Numbered from the stretch's first letter, positions 1-9,917 are shown. The stretch is 64,000 nt of DNA from Rhabditoides inermis (GCA_963966185.1 CAWZYM010000146.1:1160001-1224000); one strand, 5' to 3'. The notes: generated from the sequence alone by a model not told the origin. Program-made: numbers and translations.

Positions 1-58
1 CAAACAAAATAACTCATAAATGTCATGGAAACACCAAGATGTTTGAAACAAAATGCTA

Positions 59-130
59 TTCCGTTGCGGGGAATCGAACCCCGGCCTTACGGGTGAGAGC
101 CGTAAATCCTAACCACTAGACCACAACGGA
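59..130 (-). tRNA. tRNA-Glu(CTC), E1; reference description
   Basis: Reads glutamate codon GAG. The acceptor stem TCCGTTG pairs with CAACGGA, and the discriminator is A. The anticodon stem TACGG pairs with CCGTA around loop CTCTCAC, so the anticodon is CTC (complement at 95-97). The T arm CGGGG/CCCCG encloses TTCGATT. There is no intron and no encoded CCA. Strongly similar to animal nuclear tRNA-Glu-CTC, 72 nt including the discriminator. Confidence 0.96.
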
Positions 131-461
131 CATGCCGAGAAGTGTGAGAGCCGGCGATGTGTAGGCGAGGCCACTCTATGCAACGAGCCAGCGTGTCAAT
201 CACGCAATGATCACCCGAGTTGCTATTCTCGCCGAAATAAAAATCGCATGCGGTGAAGTCACAAAGTTTTTACCACGGGTGTTTCCAAGACCGTCATTGT
301 TTTAATTATTAATTGTGAGCGTCCTCTTCTGCATGCATGACCAAATCGTACGAGATGGCGTAATTTTAGAGAGTTATGAACGTTAGCAATGGTTTTAAAG
401 ATGATCCGTCATTCCATTCGTCAAAAACCTAATTCAAACCGGTAACTCAAAACAAAAACAT

Positions 462-532
462 TGCATCGGCCGGGAATCGAACCCGGGCCGCCCGCGTGGC
501 AGGCGAGCATTCTACCACTGAACCACCGATGC
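462..532 (-). tRNA. tRNA-Gly(GCC); reference description
   Basis: Reads glycine codons GGC and GGU. The acceptor GCATCGG pairs with CCGATGC, discriminator A. The D stem is GTTC/GAAT. The anticodon stem CTCGC/GCGGG encloses CTGCCAC, so the anticodon is GCC (complement at 498-500). The T stem CCGGG/CCCGG encloses TTCGATT. 71 nt, intronless, no CCA. Very close to animal tRNA-Gly-GCC. Confidence 0.96.
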
Positions 533-669
533 TACGAGAGACGGTGATTCGGATTGCGGCATATGCGCAGGACACCAGTTACAGCCAGCGGATCCCGACT
601 TGCGAGAGAAAATCTCCGTATATCTGTCCCGTGTTTCGCATAGACGTTTCTTGTAGTATCGCTTACAAG

Positions 670-741
670 TCCGTTGTGGTCTAGTGGTTAGGATTTACGG
701 CTCTCACCCGTAAGGCCGGGGTTCGATTCCCCGCAACGGAA
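670..741 (+). tRNA. tRNA-Glu(CTC), E2; reference description
   Basis: Same mature sequence as E1 but on the opposite strand, divergent from Gly. Anticodon CTC at 703-705. 72 nt, followed by AATAACG and a T4 terminator. Confidence 0.96.
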
Positions 742-868
742 TAACGTTTTAGAACGTCATCATTCATTTAAGCTGTTTGGATTGCTAAACAATTATTTTA
801 TTAAACGTTTCAAACAAAATAACTCATAAATGTCATGGAAACACCAAGATGTTTGAAACAAAATGTTA

Positions 869-940
869 TTCCGTTGCGGGGAATCGAACCCCGGCCTTAC
901 GGGTGAGAGCCGTAAATCCTAACCACTAGACCACAACGGA
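869..940 (-). tRNA. tRNA-Glu(CTC), E1
   Basis: Consensus, 72 nt. Its unit is cut off at 1020; no Gly or E2 of its own. Confidence 0.94.
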
Positions 941-1020
941 CATGCCGAGAAGTGTGAGAGCCGGCGATGTGTAGGCGAGGCCACTCTATGCAACGAGCCA
1001 GCGTGTCAATCACGCAATGA

Positions 1021-1082
1021 GGGAATCGAACCCCGGCCTTACGGGTGAGAGCCGTAAATCCTAACTACTAGACCACAACGGA
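1021..1082 (-). pseudogene. 3'-truncated tRNA-Glu, E1
   Basis: Lacks the 3' acceptor strand and part of the T stem because of a junction at 1020/1021. Also G18 to A in the D loop, the same change as in the intact copy at 3440. Confidence 0.85.
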
Positions 1083-1413
1083 CATGTCGAGAAGTGTGAG
1101 AGCCGGCGATGTGTAGGCGAGGCCACTCTATGCAACGAGCCAGCGTGTCAATCACGCAATGATCACCCGAGTTGCTATTCTATCCGAAATAAAAATCGCA
1201 TGCGGTGAAGTCACAAAGTTTTCACCACGGGTGTTTCCCAGACCGTCATTGTTTCAATTATTAATTGTGAGCGTCCTCTTCTGCATGCATGACCAAATCG
1301 TACGAGATGGCGTAATTTTAGAGAGTTATGAACGTTAGCAATGGTTTTAAAGATGATCCGTCATTCCATTCGTCAAAAACCTAATTCAAACCGGTAACTC
1401 AAAACAAAAACAT

Positions 1414-1484
1414 TGCATCGGCCGGGAATCGAACCCGGGCCGCCCGCGTGGCAGGCGAGCATTCTACCACTGAACCACCGATGC
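1414..1484 (-). tRNA. tRNA-Gly(GCC)
   Basis: Consensus, 71 nt. Confidence 0.94.
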
Positions 1485-1621
1485 TACGAGAGACGGTGAT
1501 TCGGATTGCGGCATATGCGCAGGAGACCAGTTACAGCCAGCGGATCCCGACTTGCGAGAGAATATCTCCGTATATCTGTCCCGTGTTTCGCATAGACGTT
1601 TCTTGTAGTATCGCTTACAAG

Positions 1622-1693
1622 TCCGTTGTGGTCTAGTGGTTAGGATTTACGGCTCTCACCCGTAAGGCCGGGGTTCGATTCCCCGCAACGGAA
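1622..1693 (+). tRNA. tRNA-Glu(CTC), E2
   Basis: Consensus, 72 nt. Confidence 0.94.
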
Positions 1694-1819
1694 TAACGTT
1701 TTAGCACGTCATCATTCATTTAAGCTGTTTGGATTGCTAAACAATTCTTTTATTATACGTTTCAAACAAAATAACTCATAAATGTCATGGAAACACCAGA
1801 TGTTTGAAGCAAAATGTTA

Positions 1820-1891
1820 TTCCGTTGCGGGGAATCGAACCCCGGCCTTACGGGTGAGAGCCGTAAATCCTAACCACTAGACCACAACGGA
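1820..1891 (-). tRNA. tRNA-Glu(CTC), E1
   Basis: Consensus, 72 nt. Confidence 0.94.
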
Positions 1892-2222
1892 CATGTCGAG
1901 AAGTGTGAGAGCCGGCGATGTGTAGGCGAGGCCACTCTATGCAACGAGCCAGCGTGTCAATCACGCAATGATCACCCGAGTTGCTATTCTCGCCGAAATA
2001 AAAATCGCATGCGGTGAAGTCACAAAGTTTTCACCACGGGTGTTTCCCAGACCGTCATTGTTTCAATTATTAATTGTGAGCGTCCTCTTCTGCATGCATG
2101 ACCAAATCGTACGAGATGGCGTAATTTTAGAGAGTTATGAACGTTAGCAATGGTTTTAAAGATGATCCGTCATTCCATTCGTCAAAAACCTAATTCAAAC
2201 CGGTAACTCAAAACAAAAACAT

Positions 2223-2293
2223 TGCATCGGCCGGGAATCGAACCCGGGCCGCCCGCGTGGCAGGCGAGCATTCTACCACTGAACCACCGATGC
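2223..2293 (-). tRNA. tRNA-Gly(GCC)
   Basis: Consensus, 71 nt. Confidence 0.94.
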
Positions 2294-2430
2294 TACGAGA
2301 GACGGTGATTCGGATTGCGGCATATGCGCAGGAGACCAGTTACAGCCAGCGGATCCCGACTTGCGAGAGAATATCTCCGTATATCTGTCCCGTGTTTCGC
2401 ATAGACGTTTCTTGTAGTATCGCTTACAAG

Positions 2431-2502
2431 TCCGTTGTGGTCTAGTGGTTAGGATTTACGGCTCTCACCCGTAAGGCCGGGGTTCGATTCCCCGCAACGG
2501 AA
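2431..2502 (+). tRNA. tRNA-Glu(CTC), E2
   Basis: Consensus, 72 nt. Confidence 0.94.
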
Positions 2503-2620
2503 TAACGTTTTAGCACGTCATCATTCATTTAAGCTGTTTGGATTGCTAAACAATTCTTTTATTATACGTTTCAAACAAAATAACTCATAAATGTCATGGA
2601 AACACCAAGATGTTTGAAGC

Positions 2621-2624
2621 AAAA
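2621..2624 (-). terminator. Pol III terminator of E1 (type specimen)
   Basis: TTTT on the minus strand, 5 nt after the E1 discriminator. Repeated in the E1 copies. Confidence 0.83.
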
Positions 2625-2629
2625 TGTTA

Positions 2630-2701
2630 TTCCGTTGCGGGGAATCGAACCCCGGCCTTACGGGTGAGAGCCGTAAATCCTAACCACTAGACCACAACGG
2701 A
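2630..2701 (-). tRNA. tRNA-Glu(CTC), E1
   Basis: Consensus, 72 nt; type-specimen unit. Confidence 0.95.
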
Positions 2702-3032
2702 CATGTCGAGAAGTGTGAGAGCCGGCGATGTGTAGGCGAGGCCACTCTATGCAACGAGCCAGCGTGTCAATAACGCAATGATCACCCGAGTTGCTATTCT
2801 CGCCGAAATAAAAATCGCATGCGGTGAAGTCACAAAGTTTTCACCACGGGTGTTTCCCAGACCGTCATTGTTTCAATTATTAATTGTGAGCGTCCTCTTC
2901 TGCATGCATGACCAAATCGTACGAGATGGCGTAATTTTAGAGAGTTATGAACGTTAGCAATGGTTTTAAAGATGATCCGTCATTCCATTCGTCAAAAACC
3001 TAATTCAAACCGGTAACTCAAAACAAAAACAT
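2702..3032. other. E1-Gly spacer (331 bp), no gene seen
   Basis: Mixed-composition spacer present in every unit. It holds the 5' flank of E1 and, at its far end, the Gly terminator. No cloverleaf, no long frame and no internal tandem repeat was seen. It contains the 6-bp palindrome GCATGC twice and the 814 bp subtype's ACAT insertion point. Confidence 0.8.
3025..3029 (-). terminator. Pol III terminator of tRNA-Gly (type specimen)
   Basis: TTTTT on the minus strand, 3 nt after the Gly discriminator. The strongest of the three terminators. Confidence 0.87.
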
Positions 3033-3103
3033 TGCATCGGCCGGGAATCGAACCCGGGCCGCCCGCGTGGCAGGCGAGCATTCTACCACTGAACCACCGA
3101 TGC
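3033..3103 (-). tRNA. tRNA-Gly(GCC)
   Basis: Consensus, 71 nt; type-specimen unit. Confidence 0.95.
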
Positions 3104-3240
3104 TACGAGAGACGGTGATTCGGATTGCGGCATATGCGCAGGAGACCAGTTACAGCCAGCGGATCCCGACTTGCGAGAGAATATCTCCGTATATCTGTCC
3201 CGTGTTTCGCATAGACGTTTCTTGTAGTATCGCTTACAAG
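3104..3240. promoter_or_regulatory. Divergent 5' region between Gly and E2
   Basis: 137 bp separating the 5' ends of two oppositely transcribed tRNAs, so it is the upstream region of both. It is among the best-conserved spacers in the array. No TATA-like box that I would defend was seen. Polymerase III promoters of tRNA genes are chiefly internal. Confidence 0.5.
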
Positions 3241-3247
3241 TCCGTTG

Positions 3248-3258
3248 TGGTCTAGTGG
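3248..3258 (+). promoter_or_regulatory. A box of tRNA-Glu (type specimen E2)
   Basis: TGGTCTAGTGG fits the TRGYNNAGTGG-like polymerase III A box covering the D arm. It is present in essentially every Glu copy. Confidence 0.9.
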
Positions 3259-3290
3259 TTAGGATTTACGGCTCTCACCCGTAAGGCCGG

Positions 3291-3301
3291 GGTTCGATTC
3301 C
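3291..3301 (+). promoter_or_regulatory. B box of tRNA-Glu (type specimen E2)
   Basis: GGTTCGATTCC matches the TFIIIC-binding B box consensus in the T arm. The Gly gene carries the same motif. Confidence 0.93.
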
Positions 3302-3312
3302 CCGCAACGGAA

Positions 3313-3439
3313 TAACGTTTTAGCACGTCATCATTCATTTAAGCTGTTTGGATTGCTAAACAATTCTTTTATTATACGTTTCAAACAAAATAACTCATAA
3401 ATGTCATGGAAACACCAAGATGTTTGAAGCAAAATGTTA
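3313..3439. other. Convergent spacer between E2 and the next E1
   Basis: 127 bp AT-rich spacer between the 3' ends of two identical, oppositely oriented tRNA-Glu genes. It contains both terminators. The flanking 72-nt inverted copies could form a cruciform. Confidence 0.75.
3318..3321 (+). terminator. Pol III terminator of E2 (type specimen)
   Basis: TTTT on the sense strand, 5 nt after the discriminator base. Repeated in the E2 copies. Confidence 0.85.
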
Positions 3440-3511
3440 TTCCGTTGCGGGGAATCGAACCCCGGCCTTACGGGTGAGAGCCGTAAATCCTAACTACTAG
3501 ACCACAACGGA
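3440..3511 (-). tRNA. tRNA-Glu(CTC), E1, G18A variant
   Basis: 72 nt. The first G of the D-loop GG pair is A, which should weaken the D-loop/T-loop contact. Otherwise intact. Confidence 0.85.
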
Positions 3512-3842
3512 CATGTCGAGAAGTGTGAGAGCCGGCGATGTGTAGGCGAGGCCACTCTATGCAACGAGCCAGCGTGTCAATCACGCAATGATCACCCGAG
3601 TTGCTATTCTATCCGAAATAAAAATCGCATGCGGTGAAGTCACAAAGTTTTCACCACGGGTGTTTCCCAGACCGTCATTGTTCCAATTATTAATTGTGAG
3701 CGTCCTCTTCTGCATGCATGACCAAATCGTACGAGATGGCGTAATTTTAGAGAGTTATGAACGTTAGCAATGGTTTTAAAGATGATCCGTCATTCCATTC
3801 GTCAAAAACCTAATTCAAACCGGTAACTCAAAACAAAAACAT

Positions 3843-3913
3843 TGCATCGGCCGGGAATCGAACCCGGGCCGCCCGCGTGGCAGGCGAGCATTCTACCACT
3901 GAACCACCGATGC
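3843..3913 (-). tRNA. tRNA-Gly(GCC)
   Basis: Consensus, 71 nt. Confidence 0.94.
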
Positions 3914-4050
3914 TACGAGAGACGGTGATTCGGATTGCGGCATATGCGCAGGAGACCAGTTACAGCCAGCGGATCCCGACTTGCGAGAGAATATCTCCGT
4001 ATATCTGTCCCGTGTTTCGCATAGACGTTTCTTGTAGTATCGCTTACAAG

Positions 4051-4122
4051 TCCGTTGTGGTCTAGTGGTTAGGATTTACGGCTCTCACCCGTAAGGCCGG
4101 GGTTCGATTCCCCGCAACGGAA
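4051..4122 (+). tRNA. tRNA-Glu(CTC), E2
   Basis: Consensus, 72 nt. Confidence 0.94.
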
Positions 4123-4248
4123 TAACGTTTTAGCACGTCATCATTCATTTAAGCTGTTTGGATTGCTAAACAATTCTTTTATTATACGTTTCAAACAAAA
4201 TAACTCATAAATGTCATGGAAACACCAGATGTTTGAAGCAAAATGTTA

Positions 4249-4320
4249 TTCCGTTGCGGGGAATCGAACCCCGGCCTTACGGGTGAGAGCCGTAAATCCT
4301 AACCACTAGACCACAACGGA
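4249..4320 (-). tRNA. tRNA-Glu(CTC), E1
   Basis: Consensus, 72 nt. Confidence 0.94.
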
Positions 4321-4651
4321 CATGTCGAGAAGTGTGAGAGCCGGCGATGTGTAGGCGAGGCCACTCTATGCAACGAGCCAGCGTGTCAATCACGCAATGA
4401 TCACCCGAGTTGCTATTCTCGCCGAAATAAAAATCGCATGCGGTGAAGTCACAAAGTTTTCACCACGGGTGTTTCCCAGACCGTCATTGTTTCAATTATT
4501 AATTGTGAGCGTCCTCTTCTGCATGCATGACCAAATCGTACGAGATGGCGTAATTTTAGAGAGTTATGAACGTTAGCAATGGTTTTAAAGATGATCCGTC
4601 ATTCCATTCGTCAAAAACCTAATTCAAACCGGTAACTCAAAACAAAAACAT

Positions 4652-4722
4652 TGCATCGGCCGGGAATCGAACCCGGGCCGCCCGCGTGGCAGGCGAGCAT
4701 TCTACCACTGAACCACCGATGC
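4652..4722 (-). tRNA. tRNA-Gly(GCC)
   Basis: Consensus, 71 nt. Confidence 0.94.
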
Positions 4723-4858
4723 TACGAGAGACGGTGATTCGGATTGCGGCATATGCGCAGGAGACAGTTACAGCCAGCGGATCCCGACTTGCGAGAGAAT
4801 ATCTCCGTATATCTGTCCCGTGTTTCGCATAGACGTTTCTTGTAGTATCGCTTACAAG

Positions 4859-4930
4859 TCCGTTGTGGTCTAGTGGTTAGGATTTACGGCTCTCACCCGT
4901 AAGGCCGGGGTTCGATTCCCCGCAACGGAA
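4859..4930 (+). tRNA. tRNA-Glu(CTC), E2
   Basis: Consensus, 72 nt; 1-nt deletion in the upstream spacer. Confidence 0.94.
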
Positions 4931-5057
4931 TAACGTTTTAGCACGTCATCATTCATTTAAGCTGTTTGGATTGCTAAACAATTCTTTTATTATACGTTTC
5001 AAACAAAATAACTCATAAATGTCATGGAAACACCAAGATGTTTGAAGCAAAATGTTA

Positions 5058-5129
5058 TTCCGTTGCGGGGAATCGAACCCCGGCCTTACGGGTGAGAGCC
5101 GTAAATCCTAACCACTAGACCACAACGGA
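5058..5129 (-). tRNA. tRNA-Glu(CTC), E1
   Basis: Consensus, 72 nt. Confidence 0.94.
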
Positions 5130-5460
5130 CATGTCGAGAAGTGTGAGAGCCGGCGATGTGTAGGCGAGGCCACTCTATGCAACGAGCCAGCGTGTCAATC
5201 ACGCAATGATCACCCGAGTTGCTATTCTCGCCGAAATAAAAATCGCATGCGGTGAAGTCACAAAGTTTTCACCACGGGTGTTTCCCAGACCGTCATTGTT
5301 TCAATTATTAATTGTGAGCGTCCTCTTCTGCATGCATGACCAAATCGTACGAGATGGCGTAATTTTAGAGAGTTATGAACGTTAGCAATGGTTTTAAAGA
5401 TGATCCGTCATTCCATTCGTCAAAAACCTAATTCAAACCGGTAACTCAAAACAAAAACAT

Positions 5461-5531
5461 TGCATCGGCCGGAAATCGAACCCGGGCCGCCCGCGTGGCA
5501 GGCGAGCATTCTACCACTGAACCACCGATGC
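5461..5531 (-). tRNA. tRNA-Gly(GCC), C61T variant
   Basis: 71 nt. The conserved G53-C61 pair of the T arm becomes G-U, also inside the B box. Confidence 0.88.
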
Positions 5532-5668
5532 TACGAGAGACGGTGATTCGGATTGCGGCATATGCGCAGGAGACCAGTTACAGCCAGCGGATCCCGACTT
5601 GCGAGAGAATATCTCCGTATATCTGTCCCGTGTTTCGCATAGACGTTTCTTGTAGTATCGCTTACAAG

Positions 5669-5740
5669 TCCGTTGTGGTCTAGTGGTTAGGATTTACGGC
5701 TCTCACCCGTAAGGCCGGGGTTCGATTCCCCGCAACGGAA
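5669..5740 (+). tRNA. tRNA-Glu(CTC), E2
   Basis: Consensus, 72 nt. Confidence 0.94.
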
Positions 5741-5867
5741 TAACGTTTTAGCACGTCATCATTCATTTAAGCTGTTTGGATTGCTAAACAATTCTTTTAT
5801 TATACGTTTCAAACAAAATAACTCATAAATGTCATGGAAACACCAAGATGTTTGAAGCAAAATGTTA

Positions 5868-5939
5868 TTCCGTTGCGGGGAATCGAACCCCGGCCTTACG
5901 GGTGAGAGCCGTAAATCCTAACCACTAGACCACAACGGA
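5868..5939 (-). tRNA. tRNA-Glu(CTC), E1
   Basis: Consensus, 72 nt. Confidence 0.94.
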
Positions 5940-6270
5940 CATGTCGAGAAGTGTGAGAGCCGGCGATGTGTAGGCGAGGCCACTCTATGCAACGAGCCAG
6001 CGTGTCAATCACGCAATGATCACCCGAGTTGCTATTCTCGCCGAAATAAAAATCGCATGCGGTGAAGTCACAAAGTTTTCACCACGGGTGTTTCCCAGAC
6101 CGTCATTGTTTCAATTATTAATTGTGAGCGTCCTCTTCTGCATGCATGACCAAATCGTACGAGATGGCGTAATTTTAGAGAGTTATGAACGTTAGCAATG
6201 GTTTTAAAGATGATCCGTCATTCCATTCGTCAAAAACCTAATTCAAACCGGTAACTCAAAACAAAAACAT

Positions 6271-6341
6271 TGCATCGGCCGGGAATCGAACCCGGGCCGC
6301 CCGCGTGGCAGGCGAGCATTTTACCACTGAACCACCGATGC
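6271..6341 (-). tRNA. tRNA-Gly(GCC), G22A variant
   Basis: 71 nt. C13-G22 of the D stem becomes a C-A mismatch. First of three consecutive units with this change. Confidence 0.87.
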
Positions 6342-6478
6342 TACGAGAGACGGTGATTCGGATTGCGGCATATGCGCAGGAGACCAGTTACAGCCAGCGG
6401 ATCCCGACTTGCGAGAGAATATCTCCGTATATCTGTCCCGTGTTTCGCATAGACGTTTCTTGTAGTATCGCTTACAAG

Positions 6479-6550
6479 TCCGTTGTGGTCTAGTGGTTAG
6501 GATTTACGGCTCTCACCCGTAAGGCCGGGGTTCGATTCCCCGCAACGGAA
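6479..6550 (+). tRNA. tRNA-Glu(CTC), E2
   Basis: Consensus, 72 nt. Confidence 0.94.
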
Positions 6551-6677
6551 TAACGTTTTAGCACGTCATCATTCATTTAAGCTGTTTGGATTGCTAAACA
6601 ATTCTTTTATTATACGTTTCAAACAAAATAACTCATAAATGTCATGGAAACACCAAGATGTTTGAAGCAAAATGTTA

Positions 6678-6749
6678 TTCCGTTGCGGGGAATCGAACCC
6701 CGGCCTTACGGGTGAGAGCCGTAAATCCTAACCACTAGACCACAACGGA
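6678..6749 (-). tRNA. tRNA-Glu(CTC), E1
   Basis: Consensus, 72 nt. Confidence 0.94.
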
Positions 6750-7080
6750 CATGTCGAGAAGTGTGAGAGCCGGCGATGTGTAGGCGAGGCCACTCTATGC
6801 AACGAGCCAGCGTGTCAATCACGCAATGATCACCCGAGTTGCTATTCTCGCCGAAATAAAAATCGCATGCGGTGAAGTCACAAAGTTTTCACCACGGGTG
6901 TTTCCCAGACCGTCATTGTTTCAATTATTAATTGTGAGCGTCCTCTTCTGCATGCATGACCAAATCGTACGAGATGGCGTAATTTTAGAGAGTTATGAAC
7001 GTTAGCAATGGTTTTAAAGATGATCCGTCATTCCATTCGTCAAAAACCTAATTCAAACCGGTAACTCAAAACAAAAACAT

Positions 7081-7151
7081 TGCATCGGCCGGGAATCGAA
7101 CCCGGGCCGCCCGCGTGGCAGGCGAGCATTTTACCACTGAACCACCGATGC
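7081..7151 (-). tRNA. tRNA-Gly(GCC), G22A variant
   Basis: 71 nt; same D-stem change as at 6271. Confidence 0.87.
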
Positions 7152-7288
7152 TACGAGAGACGGTGATTCGGATTGCGGCATATGCGCAGGAGACCAGTTA
7201 CAGCCAGCGGATCCCGACTTGCGAGAGAATATCTCCGTATATCTGTCCCGTGTTTCGCATAGACGTTTCTTGTAGTATCGCTTACAAG

Positions 7289-7360
7289 TCCGTTGTGGTC
7301 TAGTGGTTAGGATTTACGGCTCTCACCCGTAAGGCCGGGGTTCGATTCCCCGCAACGGAA
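7289..7360 (+). tRNA. tRNA-Glu(CTC), E2
   Basis: Consensus, 72 nt. Confidence 0.94.
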
Positions 7361-7487
7361 TAACGTTTTAGCACGTCATCATTCATTTAAGCTGTTTGGA
7401 TTGCTAAACAATTCTTTTATTATACGTTTCAAACAAAATAACTCATAAATGTCATGGAAACACCAAGATGTTTGAAGCAAAATGTTA

Positions 7488-7559
7488 TTCCGTTGCGGGG
7501 AATCGAACCCCGGCCTTACGGGTGAGAGCCGTAAATCCTAACCACTAGACCACAACGGA
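7488..7559 (-). tRNA. tRNA-Glu(CTC), E1
   Basis: Consensus, 72 nt. Confidence 0.94.
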
Positions 7560-7889
7560 CATGTCGAGAGTGTGAGAGCCGGCGATGTGTAGGCGAGGCC
7601 ACTCTATGCAACGAGCCAGCGTGTCAATCACGCAATGATCACCCGAGTTGCTATTCTCGCCGAAATAAAAATCGCATGCGGTGAAGTCACAAAGTTTTCA
7701 CCACGGGTGTTTCCCAGACCGTCATTGTTTCAATTATTAATTGTGAGCGTCCTCTTCTGCATGCATGACCAAATCGTACGAGATGGCGTAATTTTAGAGA
7801 GTTATGAACGTTAGCAATGGTTTTAAAGATGATCCGTCATTCCATTCGTCAAAAACCTAATTCAAACCGGTAACTCAAAACAAAAACAT

Positions 7890-7959
7890 TGCATCGGCCG
7901 GGAATCGAACCCGGGCCGCCGCGTGGCAGGCGAGCATTTTACCACTGAACCACCGATGC
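7890..7959 (-). pseudogene. tRNA-Gly(GCC), G22A plus 1-nt deletion
   Basis: 70 nt. One G is missing from the GGG run at the 3' side of the anticodon stem, in addition to G22A. May be a homopolymer base-calling error. Confidence 0.7.
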
Positions 7960-8096
7960 TACGAGAGACGGTGATTCGGATTGCGGCATATGCGCAGGAG
8001 ACCAGTTACAGCCAGCGGATCCCGACTTGCGAGAGAATATCTCCGTATATCTGTCCCGTGTTTCGCATAGACGTTTCTTGTAGTATCGCTTACAAG

Positions 8097-8168
8097 TCCG
8101 TTGTGGTCTAGTGGTTAGGATTTACGGCTCTCACCCGTAAGGCCGGGGTTCGATTCCCCGCAACGGAA
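8097..8168 (+). tRNA. tRNA-Glu(CTC), E2
   Basis: Consensus, 72 nt. Confidence 0.94.
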
Positions 8169-8295
8169 TAACGTTTTAGCACGTCATCATTCATTTAAGC
8201 TGTTTGGATTGCTAAACAATTCTTTTATTATACGTTTCAAACAAAATAACTCATAAATGTCATGGAAACACCAAGATGTTTGAAACAAAATGCTA

Positions 8296-8366
8296 TTCCG
8301 TTGCGGGGAATCGAACCCCGGCCTTACGGGTGAGAGCCGTAATCCTAACCACTAGACCACAACGGA
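8296..8366 (-). pseudogene. tRNA-Glu(CTC), E1, 1-nt deletion
   Basis: 71 nt. One T is missing from the TTT run at the start of the anticodon arm. Possible homopolymer error. Confidence 0.65.
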
Positions 8367-8697
8367 CATGCCGAGAAGTGTGAGAGCCGGCGATGTGTAG
8401 GCGAGGCCACTCTATGCAACGAGCCAGCGTGTCAATCACGCAATGATCACCCGAGTTGCTATTCTCGCCGAAATAAAAATCGCATGCGGTGAAGTCACAA
8501 AGTTTTTACCACGGGTGTTTCCAAGACCGTCATTGTTTTAATTATTAATTGTGAGCGTCCTCTTCTGCATGCATGACCAAATCGTACGAGATGGCGTAAT
8601 TTTAGAGAGTTATGAACGTTAGCAATGGTTTTAAAGATGATCCGTCATTCCATTCGTCAAAAACCTAATTCAAACCGGTAACTCAAAACAAAAACAT

Positions 8698-8768
8698 TGC
8701 ATCGGCCGGGAATCGAACCCGGGCCGCCCGCGTGGCAGGCGAGCATTCTACCACTGAACCACCGATGC
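8698..8768 (-). tRNA. tRNA-Gly(GCC)
   Basis: Consensus, 71 nt. Confidence 0.94.
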
Positions 8769-8905
8769 TACGAGAGACGGTGATTCGGATTGCGGCATAT
8801 GCGCAGGACACCAGTTACAGCCAGCGGATCCCGACTTGCGAGAGAAAATCTCCGTATATCTGTCCCGTGTTTCGCATAGACGTTTCTTGTAGTATCGCTT
8901 ACAAG

Positions 8906-8977
8906 TCCGTTGTGGTCTAGTGGTTAGGATTTACGGCTCTCACCCGTAAGGCCGGGGTTCGATTCCCCGCAACGGAA
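8906..8977 (+). tRNA. tRNA-Glu(CTC), E2
   Basis: Consensus, 72 nt. Confidence 0.94.
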
Positions 8978-9104
8978 TAACGTTTTAGAACGTCATCATT
9001 CATTTAAGCTGTTTGGATTGCTAAACAATTATTTTATTAAACGTTTCAAACAAAATAACTCATAAATGTCATGGAAACACCAAGATGTTTGAAACAAAAT
9101 GTTA

Positions 9105-9176
9105 TTCCGTTGCGGGGAATCGAACCCCGGCCTTACGGGTGAGAGCCGTAAATCCTAACCACTAGACCACAACGGA
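9105..9176 (-). tRNA. tRNA-Glu(CTC), E1
   Basis: Consensus, 72 nt; unit with the ACAT spacer insertion. Confidence 0.94.
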
Positions 9177-9511
9177 CATGCCGAGAAGTGTGAGAGCCGG
9201 CGATGTGTAGGCGAGGCCACTCTATGCAACGAGCCAGCGTGTCAATCACGCAATGATCACCCGAGTTGCTACATATTCTCGCCGAAATAAAAATCGCATG
9301 CGGTGAAGTCACAAAGTTTTCACCACGGGTGTTTCCCAGACCGTCATTGTTTCAATTATTAATTGTGAGCGTCCTCTTCTGCATGCATGACCAAATCGTA
9401 CGAGATGGCGTAATTTTAGAGAGTTATGAACGTTAGCAATGGTTTTAAAGATGATCCGTCATTACATTCGTCAAAAACCTAATTCAAACCGGTAACTCAA
9501 AACAAAAACAT

Positions 9512-9582
9512 TGCATCGGCCGGGAATCGAACCCGGGCCGCCCGCGTGGCAGGCGAGCATTCTACCACTGAACCACCGATGC
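9512..9582 (-). tRNA. tRNA-Gly(GCC)
   Basis: Consensus, 71 nt. Confidence 0.94.
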
Positions 9583-9718
9583 TACGAGAGACGGTGATTC
9601 GGATTGCGGCATATGCGCAGGAGACCAGTTACAGCAGCGGATCCCGACTTGCGAGAGAAAATCTCCGTATATCTGTCCCGTGTTTCGCATAGACGTTTCT
9701 TGTAGTATCGCTTACAAG

Positions 9719-9790
9719 TCCGTTGTGGTCTAGTGGTTAGGATTTACGGCTCTCACCCGTAAGGCCGGGGTTCGATTCCCCGCAACGGAA
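9719..9790 (+). tRNA. tRNA-Glu(CTC), E2
   Basis: Consensus, 72 nt. Confidence 0.94.
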
Positions 9791-9917
9791 TAACGTTTTA
9801 GCACGTCATCATTCATTTAAGCTGTTTGGATTGCTAAACAATTCTTTTATTATACGTTTCGAACAAAATAACTCATAAATGTCATGGAAACACCAAGATG
9901 TTTGAAACAAAATGTTA

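Larger units (their letters stand above)
3241..3312 (+). tRNA. tRNA-Glu(CTC), E2
   Basis: Consensus, 72 nt; type-specimen unit. Confidence 0.95.
2630..3439 (+). repeat. Type specimen of the 810 bp unit
   Basis: Order: E1 2630-2701 (minus), 331 bp spacer, Gly 3033-3103 (minus), 137 bp divergent promoter region, E2 3241-3312 (plus), 127 bp convergent spacer up to the next E1. E1 and E2 have the same mature sequence. Their 3' flanks both begin AATAAC then one purine then TTTT, so they look like an old inverted duplication. Their 5' flanks differ. Confidence 0.95.

Noticed and set aside
496..684. Recurrent 62-codon frame (GTG start) present in most units and seemingly conserved
   Set aside because: It starts antisense inside tRNA-Gly, crosses the divergent spacer and ends at the TAG within tRNA-Glu. 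Its conservation is explained by the tandem repeat and the tRNAs. Indels in many units break it without any compensating pattern.
3104..3240. snRNA-type upstream promoter (PSE/TATA) for the tRNAs
   Set aside because: No convincing TATA at the usual distance; internal A and B boxes suffice for tRNA genes.
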